Origin: an uncultured Clostridia bacterium
GTDB taxonomy: Bacteria > Bacillota > Clostridia > Oscillospirales > Oscillospiraceae
Length of the DNA: 7,412 bases
NCBI GenBank assembly: GCA_947176425.1
Contig: CAMWQV010000086.1
Location: forward strand, 1-7,412
Direction: 5' to 3'
Part shown: positions 7,072-7,412 of the stretch, one piece after another
Layout: every line of letters starts with the position of its first letter
How positions within the stretch are numbered: position 1 is the stretch's first letter
Notes under the pieces: model-generated
Database searches by the model: none
What the model was told of the DNA's origin: nothing
Seen by the model: only the letters and a program-made list of their open reading frames with translations
Translations under genes and position numbers: made by a program

Positions 7072-7412
7072 ATGAGATCACCTAAAGACATGCGGATCAT
7101 CCAGATTGAGCTGACCAACGCATGTGTCCATACCTGCTCCAACTGTTCAAGAATGTGCGGCCATCATGAACACCCGTTTTTTATGGATTTCCAGACCTTC
7201 AAACGCGCCGTGGATTCTATGGAGGGATATGAAGGGACGGTCGGGATGATGGGCGGCGAACCAACACTCCATCCGGAATTTGAACGGTTTGCAGAATATC
7301 TTGCGTCAAAGTATCCGAAAAAGGGTGGGGAACACAATCTTCTCGCGCCGACAGATACCTTTATGCGAAACCTCAAGCTGGAAGAACGCAGCCGTATTGA
7401 GGCGTATAAAGA
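7072..7412 (+). CDS. Radical SAM enzyme (N-terminal part, 3' end cut by window)
   Basis: ATG at 7072 lies 26 bases after the GT2 gene, with AAGGGGGA at 7053-7060 upstream; the 11-base spacer is somewhat long. The visible 113 residues begin with a strand (RIIQIELTNAC) leading into C18-x3-C22-x2-C25, the cysteine motif that binds the SAM-cleaving [4Fe-4S] cluster. A further Cys (C29) and two His follow at once. GGEP at 61-64 is the SAM-binding motif of the family, followed by TLHPEF as in SPASM/MoaA-like members. The enzyme would make a 5'-deoxyadenosyl radical; its substrate cannot be told from this part. Placement at the end of the glycan genes suggests modification of a sugar or another pathway component. 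The reading frame is open to the window edge. Confidence 0.87.
   Translation, partial: MRSPKDMRIIQIELTNACVHTCSNCSRMCGHHEHPFFMDFQTFKRAVDSMEGYEGTVGMMGGEPTLHPEFERFAEYLASKYPKKGGEHNLLAPTDTFMRNLKLEERSRIEAYK

Overview
This window is a stretch of a surface or extracellular polysaccharide biosynthesis cluster. All eight genes are on the plus strand. Short gaps, overlapping gene ends and purine-rich AGGAG-type ribosome binding sites suggest a Firmicute, most likely a gut-type clostridium (Lachnospiraceae-like). That assignment comes from general style (codon use, RBS, family content) and is an inference. No tRNA, rRNA, CRISPR array, insertion sequence or minus-strand gene was found.

Layout. Positions 1-447 hold the 3' end of a nucleotide-sugar epimerase resembling UDP-glucuronate 4-epimerases. 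A gap of 162 bases follows, the only sizeable non-coding stretch. A tight run then begins: a GT4 glycosyltransferase (616-2091), a TupA-like ATP-grasp protein (2084-3244), a second GT4 glycosyltransferase (3269-4942), a GT90/CAP10-like glycosyltransferase (4800-5930), a GT2 glycosyltransferase (5957-7045), and the start of a radical SAM enzyme (7072 to the window edge). None of the products shows a signal peptide or membrane segment, so all probably work at the cytoplasmic side. The flippase, polymerase and priming transferase of the pathway are not in this window.

The most striking feature is shared by the five complete genes in a row. Each carries, besides its enzyme domain, a Rossmann-like module of about 85-95 residues: a beta strand ending in Gly-x-Gly or a relic of it, then a Phe/Asp strand, often an 'x-G-I-P-V' turn, then a hydrophobic strand. 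It is C-terminal in genes 2, 4 and 6 and N-terminal in genes 3 and 5. The order is therefore GT4-R | R-ATPgrasp | GT4-R | R-GT90 | GT2-R, with the modules back to back across two gene junctions. Three of the five copies have lost part of the GxGxxG loop. This suggests a docking or sensing role rather than catalysis, but that is a hypothesis.

Pathway reading: the epimerase would supply a uronic acid such as UDP-galacturonate. The GT4, GT90 and GT2 enzymes would build the repeat unit, and the ATP-grasp protein could attach an amino acid or other group through an amide. The radical SAM enzyme could modify a sugar or another component. Three genes seem to start at TTG or GTG codons, and the second GT4 gene appears to have lost its natural stop by a one-base shift at its junction with the GT90 gene.
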